Shown: in pieces, positions 6,377 to 7,555 of the stretch
Layout: every line of letters starts with the position of its first letter
Position numbering within the stretch: the stretch's first letter is position 1
Assembly (NCBI GenBank): GCA_050256015.1
Contig: JBFWIL010000126.1
Coordinates: 1-7,555 of the forward strand
Direction of reading: 5' to 3'
DNA length: 7,555 nt
Source: JBFWIL01 sp050256015
GTDB lineage: Bacteria; Bacteroidota; Bacteroidia; Bacteroidales; Prolixibacteraceae
Notes under the pieces: model-generated
The model's input: the letters and a program-made list of their open reading frames with translations, nothing else
Told to the model about the DNA's origin: nothing
The model's database searches: none
Translations under genes and position numbers: made by a program

Positions 6377-7090
6377 TTACTCCCCGGAGGAAGCCGGAAC
6401 CGGCGGCGGACTTTCATAAACTTCCCGGAAATAGCGGTCCATCGAGCCGTTTTTATCCTTCAGATTCATTTCCCCGGCTTTTTGCCGGCTGAAGGTTTCA
6501 ACTTTGTCCAGAAAATCGGTGGCTCCCGATTCATCAAAGATGGCCCGGAGTTCGTTTAGCGATTCATCGGGAATTTGTCTCAGGGCACCCGGGCCTTCAC
6601 TGTTCAGGGGGGCTCCGAGCCGGGGATAAAATTCTTTCCTGTGCCTGAAGATCCAGGCCCATACCGGTCCCTGTTCTGGATGCATTTCCGGCAGGGCGCG
6701 GTCGGGATGAATGCAGTATCCTTTTTGCAGGATGTTGCTGATCAGTATTTTCTTCAGTGCGTACTGCTGACGACCGTGATGACTGTCGGTAAAATAGCCC
6801 AGTTCCTGGGAAAGCTTACGAAGTGCATTGATAATCAGTCCGGGACAGTTCCCCCGCGGGCAGCGGGTTTTGCACGACATACACTGTCCGCAGTACCAGA
6901 TGGTATCGCTGCGCAGCAACTTTTCAATGCGGGTTTCGTCGCGCGACTGTACTTCCACTGCAATCATGCGCGGATCGTAGTCAAAGAATTCAGCAGCTGG
7001 ACAAATGGCTGTACATACCCCGCAGTTCATGCAGGCTTTGAGTCCCTCTATAAAACGAACATCCTGCCGCAGTTTTTCATAAAGCGTCAT
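6377..7090 (-). CDS. hdrC: HdrC-like two-cluster ferredoxin subunit, long form (first gene of the hdr-like operon)
   Basis: A soluble 237-residue iron-sulfur protein. Two 4Fe-4S motifs of HdrC type sit in the N-terminal third: C20-x2-C23-x2-C26-x3-C30-Pro and C67-x2-C70-x2-C73-x3-C77-Pro, with an extra Cys82 close to the second. A conserved-looking segment follows (ALRKLSQELGYF, then GRQQYALKKI, and HPEQGPVWAW near residues 136-145), then a polar, probably flexible C-terminus ending in a Pro-rich PPPVPASSGE. Methanogen HdrC is shorter, a little under 200 residues; the extended form recalls the C1 subunit of sHdr operons, although I judge this from length and gene order only. It should move electrons between the HdrA-like flavoprotein and the HdrB-like subunit. 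It is first in the operon, 100 bases downstream of a histidine-kinase gene on the same strand. The ATG at 7090 is the natural start, as the first cluster begins at residue 20. Confidence 0.9.
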   Translation of the reverse strand: MTLYEKLRQDVRFIEGLKACMNCGVCTAICPAAEFFDYDPRMIAVEVQSRDETRIEKLLRSDTIWYCGQCMSCKTRCPRGNCPGLIINALRKLSQELGYFTDSHHGRQQYALKKILISNILQKGYCIHPDRALPEMHPEQGPVWAWIFRHRKEFYPRLGAPLNSEGPGALRQIPDESLNELRAIFDESGATDFLDKVETFSRQKAGEMNLKDKNGSMDRYFREVYESPPPVPASSGE

Positions 7091-7101
7091 GCTCAGCCAG
7101 T

Positions 7102-7115
7102 TTTTACCAGTAAAA
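7102..7115. repeat. Short inverted repeat just upstream of the hdr-like operon
   Basis: TTTTAC-CA-GTAAAA has 6-base arms around 2 bases and ends 12 bases before the start codon of the long hdrC-like gene. It overlaps the 3' part of the proposed -7 element and the predicted transcription start, a position that would suit a repressor site. It could equally be chance, because the DNA is AT-rich here. Confidence 0.3.
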
Positions 7116-7141
7116 GTATGCTGTTTTTACGCTGACTGAAA
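7111..7141 (-). promoter_or_regulatory. Possible Bacteroidota-type promoter of the hdr-like operon
   Basis: On the minus strand TACTTTTA (7118-7111) matches the -7 consensus TAnnTTTG at five of its six defined positions, and TTTC (7141-7138) matches the -33 TTTG at three of four, with a 19-base spacer between them. The transcription start would fall near 7105-7108, which gives a leader of roughly 15-18 bases before the ATG at 7090. Read-through from the upstream kinase gene remains possible. Confidence 0.3.
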
Positions 7142-7148
7142 CAGCATA
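7117..7148. repeat. 10-base inverted repeat between the histidine kinase and the hdr-like operon
   Basis: TATGCTGTTT (7117-7126) and AAACAGCATA (7139-7148) are perfect reverse complements around a 12-base spacer. Read on the minus strand, the second arm is followed by a short CTTTTAC, so a weak intrinsic terminator for the kinase gene is possible. The large loop, AT-rich stem and short T-run argue for a weak terminator at best. The arms coincide with the proposed -33 and -7 elements of the hdr promoter, so an operator is the main alternative. Confidence 0.45.
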
Positions 7149-7190
7149 AAACCTTATTCCCGGTACGTCTTTCTGCGTATTCTGGGTATT

Positions 7191-7555
7191 TTATGCTTCC
7201 CGGGGGTACACCGGTAATTCCACGAAAAAGGAGGTTCCTTCTCCAACCACGCTATCATACCAGATTCTCCCTCCAAAGTTTTCCACGATCTTTTTGACAA
7301 TGGCCAGTCCGAGTCCCATCCCGCTGCTTTTGGTGGTGAAATTGGGCTGAAACAGCATGGGGCGGATCTCTTCCGGGATTCCGGTGCCATTGTCGGCAAT
7401 GATCACGCAAACCGATTCGTCATGCTGGCTGAGACTGATTCTGATTATTCCTTCCTTTTTGGTCGGGATCGATTGCATGGCATTTTTGATCAGGTTGATC
7501 AGGGCACGCGACAATTGCTCGCGGTCGGCTTCCACCTGCACCTGCTCAATTCCGT
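7191..7555 (-). CDS. Sensor histidine kinase, C-terminal ATPase domain (N-terminus outside the window)
   Basis: The frame is open from the window's right edge to TAA at 7191-7193, about 120 codons. The visible part is a complete HATPase_c domain: N-box NLIKNAMQS, G1 box DNGTGIP, F-box LFQPNFTTKS and G2 box GMGLGLAIVKKIVE, followed by the closing GGRIWYDS and GTSFFVELPV strands. The spelling of the N- and F-boxes resembles NtrY/NtrB-like kinases, whose partners are often sigma-54 response regulators, but neither a regulator nor a -24/-12 promoter is visible. The His-containing dimerisation domain and any sensor domain lie beyond 7555. No receiver domain follows, since the protein ends soon after the ATPase fold. 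It lies upstream of the hdr-like operon on the same strand, 100 bases away; a functional link is possible but not shown. Confidence 0.92.
   Translation of the reverse strand, partial: GIEQVQVEADREQLSRALINLIKNAMQSIPTKKEGIIRISLSQHDESVCVIIADNGTGIPEEIRPMLFQPNFTTKSSGMGLGLAIVKKIVENFGGRIWYDSVVGEGTSFFVELPVYPREA

Noticed and set aside
1904..7090. A canonical methanogen heterodisulfide reductase or Qmo complex
   Set aside because: HdrA lacks the ferredoxin extensions, HdrB lacks two N-terminal cluster cysteines, two HdrC-like proteins occur, and there is no second HdrA (QmoB) or HdrC-HdrE fusion (QmoC). CoM/CoB heterodisulfide is not expected in this lineage.
6575..7135. Open frame of 186 codons on the plus strand
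   Set aside because: It is antisense to the long hdrC-like gene and its upstream region, with no domain or initiation signal.
7091..7190. Sigma-54 promoter before the hdr-like operon, suggested by the NtrB/NtrY-like kinase
   Set aside because: No GG-N10-GC pair with TGGCAC/TTGC-like flanks is present in the spacer; the best TGG runs are not correctly spaced.
7154..7399. Second minus-strand frame inside the kinase region
   Set aside because: It overlaps the HATPase domain in another frame; the N, G1, F and G2 boxes are in the other frame without interruption, so no frameshift is needed.
1..7555. CRISPR arrays, tRNA or rRNA genes, insertion sequences
   Set aside because: There are no regularly spaced repeats, no cloverleaf with a T-loop sequence, no transposase-like protein and no terminal repeats flanked by target duplications.

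Overview
The window looks like chromosomal DNA of a member of the Bacteroidota, probably Bacteroidales-like, of moderate GC. The evidence is a perfect TAnnTTTG (Bacteroidota-type -7) promoter element before arfB, the lack of Shine-Dalgarno sequences before most genes, A/T-rich initiation regions, a degenerate TAACCAT-type intergenic repeat, and the general look of the proteins. There are no tRNA or rRNA genes, no CRISPR array, and no transposase or other mobile-element gene in view. No gene-free stretch exceeds 300 bases.

Left part (1-2009): a TIGR00266/AIM24-family protein runs leftwards and is cut by the window start. After an AT-rich divergent spacer come two rightward genes: arfB, a GGQ-containing ribosome-rescue peptidyl-tRNA hydrolase, and a YiiX/YebB-like papain-fold lipoprotein that starts at TTG. 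The lipoprotein gene converges on, and overlaps by 106 bases, the last gene of the large leftward operon.

Centre and right (1904-7090, minus strand): five genes that read, in transcription order, hdrC-like (two 4Fe-4S clusters), hdrB-like (CCG domains), a short hdrA-like flavoprotein, a small second hdrC-like ferredoxin subunit, and a 622-residue fusion of a five-helix HdrE/NarI-like membrane domain with a two-cluster ferredoxin module and two complete CCG domains (HdrD-like). The last three genes are tightly packed (4-base ATGA overlap, then a 4-base gap). Their order resembles the C1-B1-A-C2-B2 order of the sulfur-oxidising Hdr-like (sHdr) systems, but the B2 position is taken by a membrane-bound HdrE-HdrD fusion. 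My inference is a membrane-tethered Hdr-like electron-transfer complex that links a soluble thiol/disulfide or electron-carrier reaction to menaquinone. The substrate cannot be read from this window, and no sulfur-oxidation enzyme, lipoate-binding protein, hydrogenase or FlxABCD gene is visible.

Right edge (7191-7555): the C-terminal ATPase domain of a sensor histidine kinase on the same strand as the hdr operon and 100 bases upstream of it. That 100-base gap holds two inverted repeats that overlap a plausible promoter, so local control of the operon is possible but unproven.
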